Notes: generated by a model from the letters alone, not told the origin. A DNA stretch of 64,000 bases from Streptomyces graminofaciens (GCF_030294945.1 NZ_AP018448.1:2976001-3040000), one strand, 5' to 3'. Shown: positions 16,952-25,749, counted from the stretch's first letter. Made by a program: numbers and translations.

Positions 16952-17873
16952 GGCCGTACCTCTCCTCCGCCTTCCAGAAGTACACGAACCCGCCGACCGC
17001 GACGAGCACGGCCCAGCCGCCGGCGACCGCCCAGACGTGCGGGGGCAGGTTGTCGGAGCCGTAGCCGTCGATCAGCGCGAAGCGCATCAGGTCCATGTAG
17101 ATCGCGGCCGGGTTCCACTGGAGGACGTCGGAGATCCAGGGCGGGTGCTCCTCCAGCATCACGGGGAGCGAGAACATGACGCCGGACGCGTACATCCACG
17201 TACGCATCACGAACGGCATGAGCTGGGCGAGGTCCGGGGTCTTGGAGCCCATCCGGGCCATGATCATCGCGAGGCCGGTGTTGAAGAGGAACTGCAGGGC
17301 CAGCACCGGGAGGATCAGCAGCCACGACAGGCTCGGGTAGCTGCCGAAGCCGACCGCCACGGCGAACAGCACGATCATCGAGAAGAGCAGTTGCTGGAGC
17401 TGCTGCAGCGAGAACGAGATCGGCAGCGCGGCCCGCGGGAAGTGCAGCGCCCTGACCAGGCCGAGGTTGCCGGCGATCGCGCGCACGCCCGCCATCACCG
17501 AGCTCTGGGTGAAGGTGAAGACGAAGACACCCGTCACCAGGAACGGGATGTAGACCTCGCGGGGCATCCCGCGGTCGGCGCCCAGGATCAGGCCGAAGAT
17601 CAGGAAGTACACCAGCGCGTTCAGCAGCGGAGTGGCCACCTGCCACAGCTGGCCGAGCTTGGCCTGGCTGTACTGGGCGGTGAGCTTCGCCTGCGAGAAG
17701 GCGAGGATGAAGTGACGCCGCCCCCAGAGCTGGCGGACGTACTCGACGAGTCCGGGCCGGGCTCCGCTGACCGCCAACCCGTACTTGGCGGCGAGGTCGG
17801 CGGCCGAGAGCCCGTCGTCGGGCGACGGTCGATCGCTCACGGCGACCCTGCCGTCATGCGTTGTCTCACTCAC
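16944..17873 (-). CDS. ABC-2 type exporter permease (TagG/Wzm-like)
   Basis: This 309-residue integral membrane protein has about six hydrophobic segments. The cytoplasmic N-terminal region QLWGRRHFILAFSQAKLTAQ, followed by KLGQLWQVATPLLNALVYFL, is typical of polysaccharide and teichoic-acid exporters. The start is GTG 17873. With the ATPase it should form a homodimeric-type exporter for a lipid-linked glycoconjugate made by the upstream genes. The 98-bp gap to the glycosyltransferase gene shows no terminator, so co-transcription is likely. Confidence 0.9.
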   Translation of the reverse strand: MSETTHDGRVAVSDRPSPDDGLSAADLAAKYGLAVSGARPGLVEYVRQLWGRRHFILAFSQAKLTAQYSQAKLGQLWQVATPLLNALVYFLIFGLILGADRGMPREVYIPFLVTGVFVFTFTQSSVMAGVRAIAGNLGLVRALHFPRAALPISFSLQQLQQLLFSMIVLFAVAVGFGSYPSLSWLLILPVLALQFLFNTGLAMIMARMGSKTPDLAQLMPFVMRTWMYASGVMFSLPVMLEEHPPWISDVLQWNPAAIYMDLMRFALIDGYGSDNLPPHVWAVAGGWAVLVAVGGFVYFWKAEERYGRG

Positions 17874-17971
17874 AAGTGGAAACTTTCGTCCTCAAAGTGC
17901 GCAGCCTGATCGGGCCGAGGCGGAAAACCTGGGACCGGGGTACGGCCGAATGCTCTCAGATATCGAGCTTG

Positions 17972-18853
17972 TCAGATGACGGGAGGTCGGCCCAGTCGGG
18001 TCAGGCGCCACACCGTACGCCACTTCATGGGCCGGCGGCGGCCGCAGGAGCTCGTCCAGCCTTCCTTGAAGCCGCCGAACCAGGCCTTGAGGGCAGGTCC
18101 CGACGGCTTGCGGAGCAGGGTCAGCAGCAGCCAGACGCCCAGATAGACGGGGACCAGGAGCACGGGGAGGTTGCGGCGGGCCAGCCAGACGCGGTTGCGG
18201 GCGACCATGCGGTGGTAGACCGCGTGCCGGGAGGGGGCGGTCGTCGGGTGGTACAGCACCATGTCGGACCGGTAGTCGATCATCCAGCCCGCGTCGAGGG
18301 CCCGCCACGCCAGGTCGGTCTCCTCGTGGGCGTAGAAGAACTCGTCCGGCAGGCCGCCCACTTCGGCGAAGACCCGGGTGCGTACGGCGTTGGCGCCGCC
18401 GAGGAAGGTGGTGACCCGGGAGGAACGCATCGGGTCGGAGGCCCGCAGCCGGGGCACATGGCGCCGCTGCGTCTCGCCGGTCTCGGGGTCGGCGATGCGG
18501 AAGCTGATGATGCCGAGCTCCGGGTCGGCCGCGAAGGCCTCGCGGCAAAGCGCGGCGGTGTCGTGGCGCGCGAGCAGCCCGTCGTCGTCCAGGAAGAGCA
18601 GGACGTCGACGTCCTGGCCGCCGGGGCCGAACGCCTCGATGCCGACGTTGCGGCCGCCGGGTATGCCGAGGTTCTCGGGCAGCTCGACGGTCCGTACAAC
18701 CGATGAGAACTCTGCGACGTCCGGGACGGGCGAGCCGTTGCCGACGACGACCGCCTCGACGCGGTCGCCGTCCTGCTTGGCGACCGAGTCGAGGAGAGCG
18801 CGCAGCTCGTCGGGGCGGTTGCCCATGGTGATGATGACCGCGCCGACCTTCAT
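17972..18853 (-). CDS. Glycosyltransferase family 2
   Basis: This 293-residue GT-A fold enzyme has GAVIITMGNRPDELRALLDS at the N-terminus, NLGIPGGRNVGIEAFG (sugar-nucleotide binding), the DDD metal motif (LLFLDDDGLL) and FFYAHEETDLAWRALDAGW, the typical ED region. One hydrophobic segment near the C-terminus (VPVYLGVWLLLTLL) suggests membrane attachment. The ATG at 18853 was chosen. A GTG at 18865 overlapping the upstream stop (GTGA) is an equally plausible start and would add four residues. The sugar and acceptor are unknown. Confidence 0.88.
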   Translation of the reverse strand: MKVGAVIITMGNRPDELRALLDSVAKQDGDRVEAVVVGNGSPVPDVAEFSSVVRTVELPENLGIPGGRNVGIEAFGPGGQDVDVLLFLDDDGLLARHDTAALCREAFAADPELGIISFRIADPETGETQRRHVPRLRASDPMRSSRVTTFLGGANAVRTRVFAEVGGLPDEFFYAHEETDLAWRALDAGWMIDYRSDMVLYHPTTAPSRHAVYHRMVARNRVWLARRNLPVLLVPVYLGVWLLLTLLRKPSGPALKAWFGGFKEGWTSSCGRRRPMKWRTVWRLTRLGRPPVI

Positions 18854-18861
18854 GCCACCGC

Positions 18862-19641
18862 TCACTTCAGCCTGCTGGAGGCGAGGATGGACACGAGGTG
18901 CAGCAGGGTCTGGAGCAGCGCGATGCCGGCCATCACGGCGACACCGAGCCGGGAGAAGAACAGGTCGCCCCGGGCCTGGTCGATGACCGCGAGGACCAGG
19001 ATCAGCAGAGACGCCTCTACGCCGAGGATCAGCCGGTGGAACTTCAGCGCGGCGGCGGCCTTGCGGGCCAGCGCCATGCCGGAGGAACGCGGCTCGGAGG
19101 CCGACTCCTGGACCGGCGGCTTGCCGGTCTGGTGCCGGGCGACCCCGACGAGGTCCGTCTCGGCCTTGATCAGGATGGCGCCGAGGGCGGCGAGGGTACC
19201 GAGGAAGGCCCACAGCCAGTCGATCCGGCCGGTGCCCCACAGGTCGGCGGCGCGCAGCCCGAAGCCGACGAGCACGGCCGCGTCGCACAGGTAGGCGCCG
19301 ACCCGGTCCACGTAGACGCCGGCGATCGAGAACTGCTTGCGCCAGCGGGCGATCTCGCCGTCGACGCAGTCGAACAGCAGGTACAGCTGGACCATCAGCA
19401 CGCCGAGGACGGCGCCCGGGATGCCCGGCACCAGCAGGGCCGGGGCGGCGAGGACGCCGAAGACGGTCATCAGGTAGGTCAGCTGGTTGGGCGTGACCCG
19501 GGTGTTCACCAGGTGCCGGTCTATGCGCAGCGAGATTTCGCGCATGTAGAGCCGGCCGGCCCAGTGCTCGCCGCTCCGTCGGTCCTTCACCCCCGGGGGG
19601 TGAACGACCGGGCGGAGCTCAGCTACCGATGGCTTTGGCAT
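18862..19641 (-). CDS. CDP-alcohol phosphatidyltransferase family protein, altered active site
   Basis: This 259-residue membrane enzyme has about six hydrophobic segments. It carries most of the family signature D-x2-D-G-x2-A-R-x8-G-x3-D-x3-D as DCVDGEIARW followed by GVYVDRVGAY. The last Asp, usually the catalytic base, is Ala (codon GCC). Either this subfamily uses another base or the protein acts differently. It overlaps the upstream dehydrogenase gene by 23 nt. In context it would transfer a phospho-alcohol from a CDP carrier, or help the second family member (21417-23222). Confidence 0.86.
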   Translation of the reverse strand: MPKPSVAELRPVVHPPGVKDRRSGEHWAGRLYMREISLRIDRHLVNTRVTPNQLTYLMTVFGVLAAPALLVPGIPGAVLGVLMVQLYLLFDCVDGEIARWRKQFSIAGVYVDRVGAYLCDAAVLVGFGLRAADLWGTGRIDWLWAFLGTLAALGAILIKAETDLVGVARHQTGKPPVQESASEPRSSGMALARKAAAALKFHRLILGVEASLLILVLAVIDQARGDLFFSRLGVAVMAGIALLQTLLHLVSILASSRLK

Positions 19642-20680
19642 AGTCGGCGTATGCGTCCCTGATCTGGTCGGTGGAGAGGTCGAGGTGTTCGAGGATGGTG
19701 TAGCGGCCGGGCCTGGTCTGCGGGGCGAACTCCACGACCTGGACGAACTCCTCGGCGGTGAAACCGATCTCGCCCGGCAGGACCGGCAGACCGTGGCGGT
19801 GCAGCACCTCGGCCATGAACGCCGCCTCCTCCTTGGCCCCGCGCAGATGCATCGCGAAGGCCGCGCCCAGGCCGCACTGCTCGCCGTGGCTGGCGGCGCG
19901 CTTGGGGAAGAGCAGGTCGAAGGCGTGGTTTATCTCGTGGCAGGCGCCGGAGGCGGGGCGGGAGTCGCCCGCGACCGACATGGCGATGCCGGTGAGGACG
20001 AGGCCCTCGGCGAGCACCTGGAGGAAGCCGTCGTCGCCGACGCCTCCGGGGTGGCGGAGCACGGCCTCGCCGGCCTGGCGGGCCATCGCGGCGGCGAGGC
20101 CGTCGATGGACTCGCCCGTCTCGCGATTGGCCAGCTCCCAGTCCGCGACCGCGGAGATGTTGGACAGGGCGTCGCCGATGCCGGAGCGGACGAAGCGGAC
20201 GGGGGCCTCGCGGATGACGTCGAGGTCGATGACGACCGCGATGGGGTTCGGCACACCGTAGGAGCCGCGGCCCGCGTCGTTGTCGAGGGTGGCGACCGGC
20301 GAGCACAGGCCGTCGTGCGACAGGTTCGTCGCGACGGCGACCAGCGGCAGCCCGACCCGGGCGGCGGCGAACTTCGCACAGTCGATGATCTTGCCGCCGC
20401 CGAGGCCCACGACCGCGTCGTAGCGGCCGCGCTTCATGGCGTCGGCGAGCTTGATCGCGTCGTCGAGTGTGCCGCCGCCGACCTCGAACCAGTCGGCGTC
20501 GGGCAGCGCCGGGGAGAGCCGGCCGCGCAGGCGGGCCCCGGAGCCGTCGCTGATCGCGACGGCCAGCTTGCCGGAGGACGAGATCCGCTGGTCCGCGAGG
20601 ACCGTCGCCAGATCGTCGAGGGCACCCGGGCGGATGTCGACGACGATCGGCGACGGGATGAGCCTCGTCAGTACTGGCAC
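19619..20680 (-). CDS. Iron-containing alcohol dehydrogenase family; glycerol-1-phosphate dehydrogenase-like
   Basis: The protein has 353 residues. It has the NAD(P)-binding run VVGLGGGKIIDCAKF, the THLSHDG-like region NLSHDGLCSP, and metal ligands in SGACHEINHAFD and ASHGEQCGLG. This pattern fits the sn-glycerol-1-phosphate dehydrogenase/AraM branch, which reduces dihydroxyacetone phosphate to glycerol 1-phosphate, the archaeal-type enantiomer. A related dehydroquinate-synthase-like role is possible. It overlaps neighbours on both sides (13 nt with the nucleotidyltransferase, 23 nt with the CDP-alcohol enzyme), indicating one operon. Confidence 0.85.
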   Translation of the reverse strand: MPVLTRLIPSPIVVDIRPGALDDLATVLADQRISSSGKLAVAISDGSGARLRGRLSPALPDADWFEVGGGTLDDAIKLADAMKRGRYDAVVGLGGGKIIDCAKFAAARVGLPLVAVATNLSHDGLCSPVATLDNDAGRGSYGVPNPIAVVIDLDVIREAPVRFVRSGIGDALSNISAVADWELANRETGESIDGLAAAMARQAGEAVLRHPGGVGDDGFLQVLAEGLVLTGIAMSVAGDSRPASGACHEINHAFDLLFPKRAASHGEQCGLGAAFAMHLRGAKEEAAFMAEVLHRHGLPVLPGEIGFTAEEFVQVVEFAPQTRPGRYTILEHLDLSTDQIRDAYADYAKAIGS

Positions 20681-21420
20681 GCGATCTCACGTCCCTTGGC
20701 GAGGTCGTCGTGGTTGTCGATCTCGACCCACTTGACGTCACCGATGGGCGCGACGTCGATCCGGAAGCCGCGGTTCACGAGCTCCTGGTAGCCGTGCTCG
20801 TAGAACTGCTGCGGGTCCGTCTCGAAGACCGTCTTCAGGGCGTCGGCCAGCTCGTCGGCGGCCTCGCCCTCGATCAGGGTGACGCCGATGTACTCACCGG
20901 TCGCCTCGGCCGGGTCCATCAGCTTGGTGATCTTCGTCATGCCGCCCTCGGGGCCGACGACGACCTTCATCTCCTCGTCGGCGAGGGACTTCACCGTGTC
21001 GAGGGCGAGGATGATCTTCTTGTCGCCGCCGCGTGCGGCGAGCAGGGTCTTCTCGACGGAGACCGGGTGCACGGTGTCGCCGTTGGCGAGGATCACCGAG
21101 TGCTTGATGGCGTCACGACCGCACCACAGGGAGTAGGCGTTGTTCCACTCCTCGGCCTTGTCGTTGTCGATGAGGGTGATCTTCAGGCCGTACTTGGCCT
21201 CCAGCGCCTCGCGGCGCTCGTACACGGCCTCCTTGCGGTAGCCGACGATGATCGCGACCTCGGTCAGGCCGATCTCGGCGAAGTTGCCGAGGGTCAGGTC
21301 CAGGACGGTGAGGCTGTCCTCGTTGCCCTCCGGGCCGACCGGCACCAGAGCCTTGGGAAGGGTGTCGGTGTAGGGGCGAAGACGCCGTCCGGCGCCGGCC
21401 GCCAGCACGAGGCCGATCAT
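20668..21420 (-). CDS. NTP-transferase domain protein (sugar/alcohol-phosphate cytidylyltransferase-like)
   Basis: This 250-residue protein has the nucleotidyltransferase signature LAAGAGRRLRPYTDTLPKAL at the N-terminus, SVILANGDTVHP (metal-binding Asp) and VKWVEIDNHDDLAKGREIA at the C-terminus. The last two resemble the phosphocholine-cytidylyltransferase-like family. It should activate a phosphorylated alcohol or sugar as an NDP derivative. Given the adjacent dehydrogenase, CDP-activation of a glycerol-phosphate-type product is attractive but inferred. Its start overlaps the stop of the large DUF5941 gene (ATGA). Confidence 0.85.
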   Translation of the reverse strand: MIGLVLAAGAGRRLRPYTDTLPKALVPVGPEGNEDSLTVLDLTLGNFAEIGLTEVAIIVGYRKEAVYERREALEAKYGLKITLIDNDKAEEWNNAYSLWCGRDAIKHSVILANGDTVHPVSVEKTLLAARGGDKKIILALDTVKSLADEEMKVVVGPEGGMTKITKLMDPAEATGEYIGVTLIEGEAADELADALKTVFETDPQQFYEHGYQELVNRGFRIDVAPIGDVKWVEIDNHDDLAKGREIACQY

Positions 21421-23222
21421 GCGGGTTCTCCTTCATCGTGTACGGCGGGTGCGCCGGTTTTATGGGCGGTCACCCAGAAGCGGATGCTCTCGACGAGCAC
21501 CACGAGCGCCACGGCCACGGCGAGAGCCGTGAGCGCGACCTTGAACTCTGTGGGCGCGAGCAGCGCGGCCAGGACAGTGACCAGCAGCGTTCTGCCGTCG
21601 TGCCCGCCGATCGCCCGCACCAGCCACCTCGGTGGCGCGCCGGCGTCACCGCGAATGCGGTACACCGTGTCGTAGTGATGGTAGGCGACTGCCGCCACCA
21701 GCCCGAATGCCGCGGGAAGCGCCCCGTTCACATCGGCTTTGGCCGCCAGTACCAGTACGGTGCCGTATTCGGCGGCGCGGAACAGCGGGGGAATCAGCCA
21801 GTCGAGGGGGCCCTTGAGGGGGCGCGCGACGGCGTCGGCGGACACCAGGACATAGACGGTGGCGGCGAGGACGACCGACCAGCCGGGCCCGTCGAACCAG
21901 GCCGTGAGTACCACGACGACGGCACCGGCGAGGGCCAGGAGCCGCGCGACGGCCGCGTATCGGCTCGGCACGATGCGTGAGAGCACCTCGGCCAGGGGCC
22001 CGCTGTCGGCCAGGTCCGCCAGCGCCCGTGCGGCCCGGTCGGTGCGCTGCGCCTTGCGCGTGAGGGAGCGCAGCACCCGGCCGGCCGTGGTGTAGGTCGC
22101 GGCGAAGGCGCAGCCGATGAGCAGCGCGTAGAAGGTGATGCGGGGAGTGGTGAGCGCCGTGAGGACGGCGATCATCGCCCAGCGCTCGCCGATCGGGAGG
22201 ACGATCATCCGGCGCACCCAGACCGTCCAGCCGACGCTGTCGAGCTTGTCGGAGAGGGCGGCGGTGGGGCTGGTGTTGGCGGCGGCGTCGTGGTTCGCCT
22301 CGTTGAAGGAGAAGTCGACGACGTGGCGGCAGGTCTGGAGGACCATCGCGGCGAGGGCGAGGGCCCAGACATCGTCGCCGCCCTGGGCGGCTCCGAGCGC
22401 GAGGCCCGCGTAGTAGGCGTACTCCTTGGCGCGGTCGAAGGTGGCGTCGAGCCAGGCACCGAGCGTCGAGTACTGCAGCGAGTAGCGGGCCAGCTGGCCG
22501 TCGGTGCAGTCGAGGACGAAGGAGAAGATGAGCAGCAGCCCGGCGGCGACGAAGCCGCCGCGGGTACCGGTGGCCGCGCAGCCCGCCGCGATCAGGGCGG
22601 TGAGGAGCGAGGCCGTGGTGACCTGGTTCGGGGTCAGACCGCGGCGGGCGCACCAGCGGGCGATGTAGCGGGAGTACGGGCTGATGAAGTGCGTGGTGAA
22701 GAAGCCGTCGCGGGACTTCACCGCCGTGCGCAGCCGTACGGCCTCGTCGTCGACGGCGGCCACGGCCTGACGGGCTTCGTTGCGGGCCTGCGGGTCGGCG
22801 GGGACAACGGCGACGAGGGTGCCGAGTTCGGGGCGGTGGAGGGTGACGCCGTCGGTGTCGAGGGCGGCGACCACGCGGTCGGCGAGGCTGTCCACGGCGA
22901 CGGCCGTCCCGCCGGGGGCGGCCGAGGACTCGCCGGCCACCGCGCGGCCGAGGGCCTGGCGGGCGGCGGGCTGGACGGTGACGGCGCCGGGCAGGGCGGC
23001 GGCCGGGAAGCGGGGGTCGGTCAGGCCGAGGCGCAGCGCGTGGACGTGGCCCACGAAACGGGCGTCGACGAGGGCGACCCGCTGGTCGGCGGGGACGTCG
23101 GCGAGGAGTGCCTCGGCGTCACCGGCGTCGACGGCGACCCGCAAGTCGAAGCCCAGGGACCGCAGATCGCTCTCCAGCGACGACCCGGGGACCGGCTGCC
23201 CGGTGAGGATGGCGGTCGACAG
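21417..23222 (-). CDS. Two-part membrane protein: N-terminal soluble domain plus CDP-alcohol phosphatidyltransferase (DUF5941-like)
   Basis: If started at CTG 23222 the protein has 601 residues. An N-terminal region (about 1-165) may be a degenerate nucleotidyltransferase-like domain. A SRDGFFTTHFISPYSRYIAR linker leads into a CDP-alcohol phosphatidyltransferase domain with the complete motif DCTDGQLARY and GAWLDATFD at about 238-262. Several further membrane segments follow. The layout recalls archaeal/actinobacterial bifunctional IPCT-DIPPS enzymes. CTG is the only available start after an in-frame TGA; it has a GGGAGTGAG ribosome-binding site and yields STAILTGQPVPGSSLESDL. The first TTG (23144) would cut this off. 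It is the first gene of the operon. Confidence 0.82.
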   Translation of the reverse strand: MSTAILTGQPVPGSSLESDLRSLGFDLRVAVDAGDAEALLADVPADQRVALVDARFVGHVHALRLGLTDPRFPAAALPGAVTVQPAARQALGRAVAGESSAAPGGTAVAVDSLADRVVAALDTDGVTLHRPELGTLVAVVPADPQARNEARQAVAAVDDEAVRLRTAVKSRDGFFTTHFISPYSRYIARWCARRGLTPNQVTTASLLTALIAAGCAATGTRGGFVAAGLLLIFSFVLDCTDGQLARYSLQYSTLGAWLDATFDRAKEYAYYAGLALGAAQGGDDVWALALAAMVLQTCRHVVDFSFNEANHDAAANTSPTAALSDKLDSVGWTVWVRRMIVLPIGERWAMIAVLTALTTPRITFYALLIGCAFAATYTTAGRVLRSLTRKAQRTDRAARALADLADSGPLAEVLSRIVPSRYAAVARLLALAGAVVVVLTAWFDGPGWSVVLAATVYVLVSADAVARPLKGPLDWLIPPLFRAAEYGTVLVLAAKADVNGALPAAFGLVAAVAYHHYDTVYRIRGDAGAPPRWLVRAIGGHDGRTLLVTVLAALLAPTEFKVALTALAVAVALVVLVESIRFWVTAHKTGAPAVHDEGEPA

Positions 23223-23601
23223 ACGAACTCACTCCCTGGGTGCCGACGCGGCGGCGCCGGGCATGTGCGTGGTGGAGGCGCCCCGGTCCGCGTCGGCCCG
23301 GCGGCGTGTCGGCAGAGGTTATCGGATGAAGGGAAACGAGGATTCACCGCCCGTTCATGGCCTGATCAAGTAGGCCTGCTGGGCTCCGCCGCGATCATCA
23401 TCGGGGATTGCGGGGTCGGGCCACAAACTCCGGTTCGCATATCGGTTTATACGTGGCATCGCGATCGATGGCCGCCTCTCGATGGATGCGTGCGCCCCGG
23501 TCAACTAGGTGCAACAAATTCACACTTGAATCAACATCTATAAACACCAATAAACAGAAACACTCACCATGAGCCCTCCTTCGACGCTAGGATGGCTGCC
23601 C
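23223..23601. promoter_or_regulatory. Divergent intergenic region between the glycoconjugate operon and galE
   Basis: No gene is supported here. The left part, up to about 23340, is GC-rich leader for the minus-strand operon. The right part, about 23500-23575, is strikingly AT-rich for this genome (runs such as CAACATCTATAAACACC). On the plus strand a TAGGAT -10 hexamer at 23588-23593 lies 8 nt before the galE ATG, fitting a leaderless transcript. No good -35 was found for it. Confidence 0.45.
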
Positions 23602-24573
23602 ATGACCTGGCTGATCACAGGCGCCGCCGGCTACATCGGCGCACACGTTGTACGAGTCATGACCGCGGCCGGAGAGCAGGTGGTCGCCCTCGACGACCTC
23701 TCCTCCGGAGTCCGCGGCCGCCTCCCGGAGAGCATCCCGCTGGTGCGCGGCTCCGCCCTCGACGGAGAGTTGCTGAAGCGGACCCTCGCGGAGCACGCGG
23801 TCACCGGGGTGGTGCACCTCGCGGCCCGTAAGCAGGTCGGCGAGTCCGTGGCGCAGCCGACGCGCTACTACCAGGAGAATGTGGGCGGGCTCGCCACACT
23901 TCTGGAGGCCGCCGCGGGGGCCGGCGTCGAGCGGTTCCTCTTCTCCTCGTCGGCCGCCGTGTACGGCAATCCGGACGTGGACCTCATCACCGAGACCACC
24001 CCGTGCGCCCCGATGAGCCCGTACGGCGAGACGAAGCTCGCCGGGGAGTGGCTGGTACGGGCGGCCGGCCGGGCCCACGGCATGGCGACCGTCTGCCTGC
24101 GCTACTTCAACGTGGCCGGCGCGGCCGAACCGGCGCTGGCGGACACCGGTGTCTTCAACGTCGTCCCCATGGTCTTCGACCGCCTCAGCCGCGACGAGCC
24201 CCCACGGATCTTCGGCGACGACTACCCGACCCCGGACGGCACCTGCGTCCGCGACTACATCCATGTCGCCGACCTCGCCGACGCGCACCTCGCGGCGGCC
24301 CAGCGGCTCACGACCGAGGGCACCTCGGGGGATCTGACCGTGAACATCGGTCGCGGGGAGGGCGTTTCGGTGCGTGAACTCGTCGCGCTGATCGGCGAGG
24401 TGACCGGTGACCGCCGGCCCGCGCTCGTCGAGCCGCGCCGCCCCGGGGACGCGCCGCGCGCGGTCGCCTCGGCCGCGCTGGCCGAGCGTGAGCTGGGCTG
24501 GACGGCTCGGCGCGGAGTGCGCGAGATGGTCGAGTCGGCCTGGGCGGGCTGGCGGCTGCACCACGGCCTCTGA
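23602..24573 (+). CDS. galE: UDP-glucose 4-epimerase (GalE-like)
   Basis: This 323-residue extended SDR epimerase has the NAD motif WLITGAAGYIGAHVVR at the N-terminus, the catalytic Ser in LFSSSAAVYGN and the YxxxK pair in MSPYGETKLAGEW. CVRDYIHVADLADAH is typical of UDP-glucose/UDP-galactose 4-epimerases. The ATG at 23602 was preferred over 23569 because homology starts there and a -10 box sits 8 nt upstream. The sugar specificity is inferred from the family. A clear hairpin follows the stop. Confidence 0.9.
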   Translation: MTWLITGAAGYIGAHVVRVMTAAGEQVVALDDLSSGVRGRLPESIPLVRGSALDGELLKRTLAEHAVTGVVHLAARKQVGESVAQPTRYYQENVGGLATLLEAAAGAGVERFLFSSSAAVYGNPDVDLITETTPCAPMSPYGETKLAGEWLVRAAGRAHGMATVCLRYFNVAGAAEPALADTGVFNVVPMVFDRLSRDEPPRIFGDDYPTPDGTCVRDYIHVADLADAHLAAAQRLTTEGTSGDLTVNIGRGEGVSVRELVALIGEVTGDRRPALVEPRRPGDAPRAVASAALAERELGWTARRGVREMVESAWAGWRLHHGL

Positions 24574-24607
24574 GCGAACCCGAACCCTGGTTCCCCGGCA
24601 CCGCGAC

Positions 24608-24642
24608 GCTCTGACCTGCGTATCGTTTCCGCAGGTCAGAGC
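24608..24642 (+). terminator. Strong hairpin after galE
   Basis: A perfect 13-bp stem, GCTCTGACCTGCG pairing with CGCAGGTCAGAGC, with a 9-nt loop lies 35 nt after the galE stop. No U-tract follows. It most likely terminates galE transcription and insulates the transporter gene downstream. Confidence 0.75.
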
Positions 24643-24753
24643 ACATGACAACGGTGTTCACTGCCGCGTTGCCGTATACCCCCCACCCGTAGTTCACTGT
24701 GATCCCGGAGTGATTCACGGACTGACACCGACTGGCGCGGAAGGGCGGATTCC

Positions 24754-25692
24754 ATGGGGGCTGGGCACGATCACGGACACGCGCACGGAGCGCCGACGAG
24801 CGGTACGGCTGCGGCCGCGTACCGCGGGAGGCTGCGGGTGGCGCTGTCGATCACGCTCACTGTCATGGTGGTCGAGATCGTCGGCGGTCTCCTCTCCGAT
24901 TCGCTCGCGCTCATCGCGGACGCGGCGCACATGGCGACGGACGCCGTGGGCCTGTGCATGGCGCTGCTCGCCATCCACTTCGCCAACCGCCCGCCGAGCG
25001 GCAACCGCACCTTCGGATACGCCCGCGCCGAGATACTCGCCGCCCTCGCCAACTGCGTGCTACTCCTCGGCGTCGGCAGCTACGTGCTGTACGAGGCGAT
25101 CCAGCGGTTCATCACACCCGCCGGGACCGAGGGCGGGCTCACGGTCGTGTTCGGTGTGGTCGGTCTGTTCGCGAACATGATCTCGCTGACGCTGCTGATG
25201 CGCGGCCAGAAGGAGAGCCTGAACGTCCGGGGCGCCTTCCTGGAGGTGGCCGCGGACGCGCTCGGCTCGGTGGCGGTGATCATCTCCGCGACGATCATCC
25301 TGCTCACCGGCTGGCAGGCCGCCGACCCGATCGCCTCACTGATCATCGGTGTGATGATCGTCCCGCGTACGGTGAAGTTGCTGCGCGAGACCCTCGACGT
25401 CCTGCTGGAGGCGGCGCCCAAGAACGTCGACATGGCCGAGGTGCGGGCCCACATCCTCGCGCTGCCGGGTGTGGAGGACGTCCACGATCTGCATGCCTGG
25501 ACCATCACCTCCGGCATGCCGGTCCTCTCCGCCCATGTCGTGGTGGGCTCCGACACGCTGGACGCGATCGGCAACGAGAAGATGCTGCACGAACTCCAGG
25601 GCTGCATCGGCGACCACTTCGACGTCGAGCACTGCACCTTCCAGCTGGAGCCCGGCGGCCACGCCGAGCACGAGGCGAAGCTCTGCCACTGA
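24754..25692 (+). CDS. Cation diffusion facilitator (zinc-type efflux transporter)
   Basis: The protein has 312 residues. It opens with a His-rich metal-binding N-terminus (HDHGHAHG). Six hydrophobic segments follow, with the transport-site motifs ALIADAAHMATDAVGL (HxxxD) in helix 2 and EVAADALGSVAVI (DxxxD) in helix 5. A cytoplasmic C-terminal domain (about 210-312) contains HDLHAWTITSGMPVLSAHVV. This composition matches Zn(II)/Cd(II)/Co(II):H+ antiporters of the CzcD/ZitB type. A GGAAGGG ribosome-binding site precedes the ATG. Metal specificity is inferred. Confidence 0.92.
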   Translation: MGAGHDHGHAHGAPTSGTAAAAYRGRLRVALSITLTVMVVEIVGGLLSDSLALIADAAHMATDAVGLCMALLAIHFANRPPSGNRTFGYARAEILAALANCVLLLGVGSYVLYEAIQRFITPAGTEGGLTVVFGVVGLFANMISLTLLMRGQKESLNVRGAFLEVAADALGSVAVIISATIILLTGWQAADPIASLIIGVMIVPRTVKLLRETLDVLLEAAPKNVDMAEVRAHILALPGVEDVHDLHAWTITSGMPVLSAHVVVGSDTLDAIGNEKMLHELQGCIGDHFDVEHCTFQLEPGGHAEHEAKLCH

Positions 25693-25719
25693 GCGGGCTC
25701 GGGGCCGGCGGCGGCACGT

Positions 25720-25749
25720 CCGGGTGAGGAGTGGCCCGTCCTCACCCGG
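25720..25749 (+). terminator. Hairpin terminator after the CDF transporter gene
   Basis: An 11-bp perfect stem (CCGGGTGAGGA with TCCTCACCCGG) and an 8-nt loop begin 28 nt after the transporter stop. The rest of the 346-bp gap up to idi (25750-26038) shows no gene on either strand and no promoter I can name with confidence. Confidence 0.75.
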
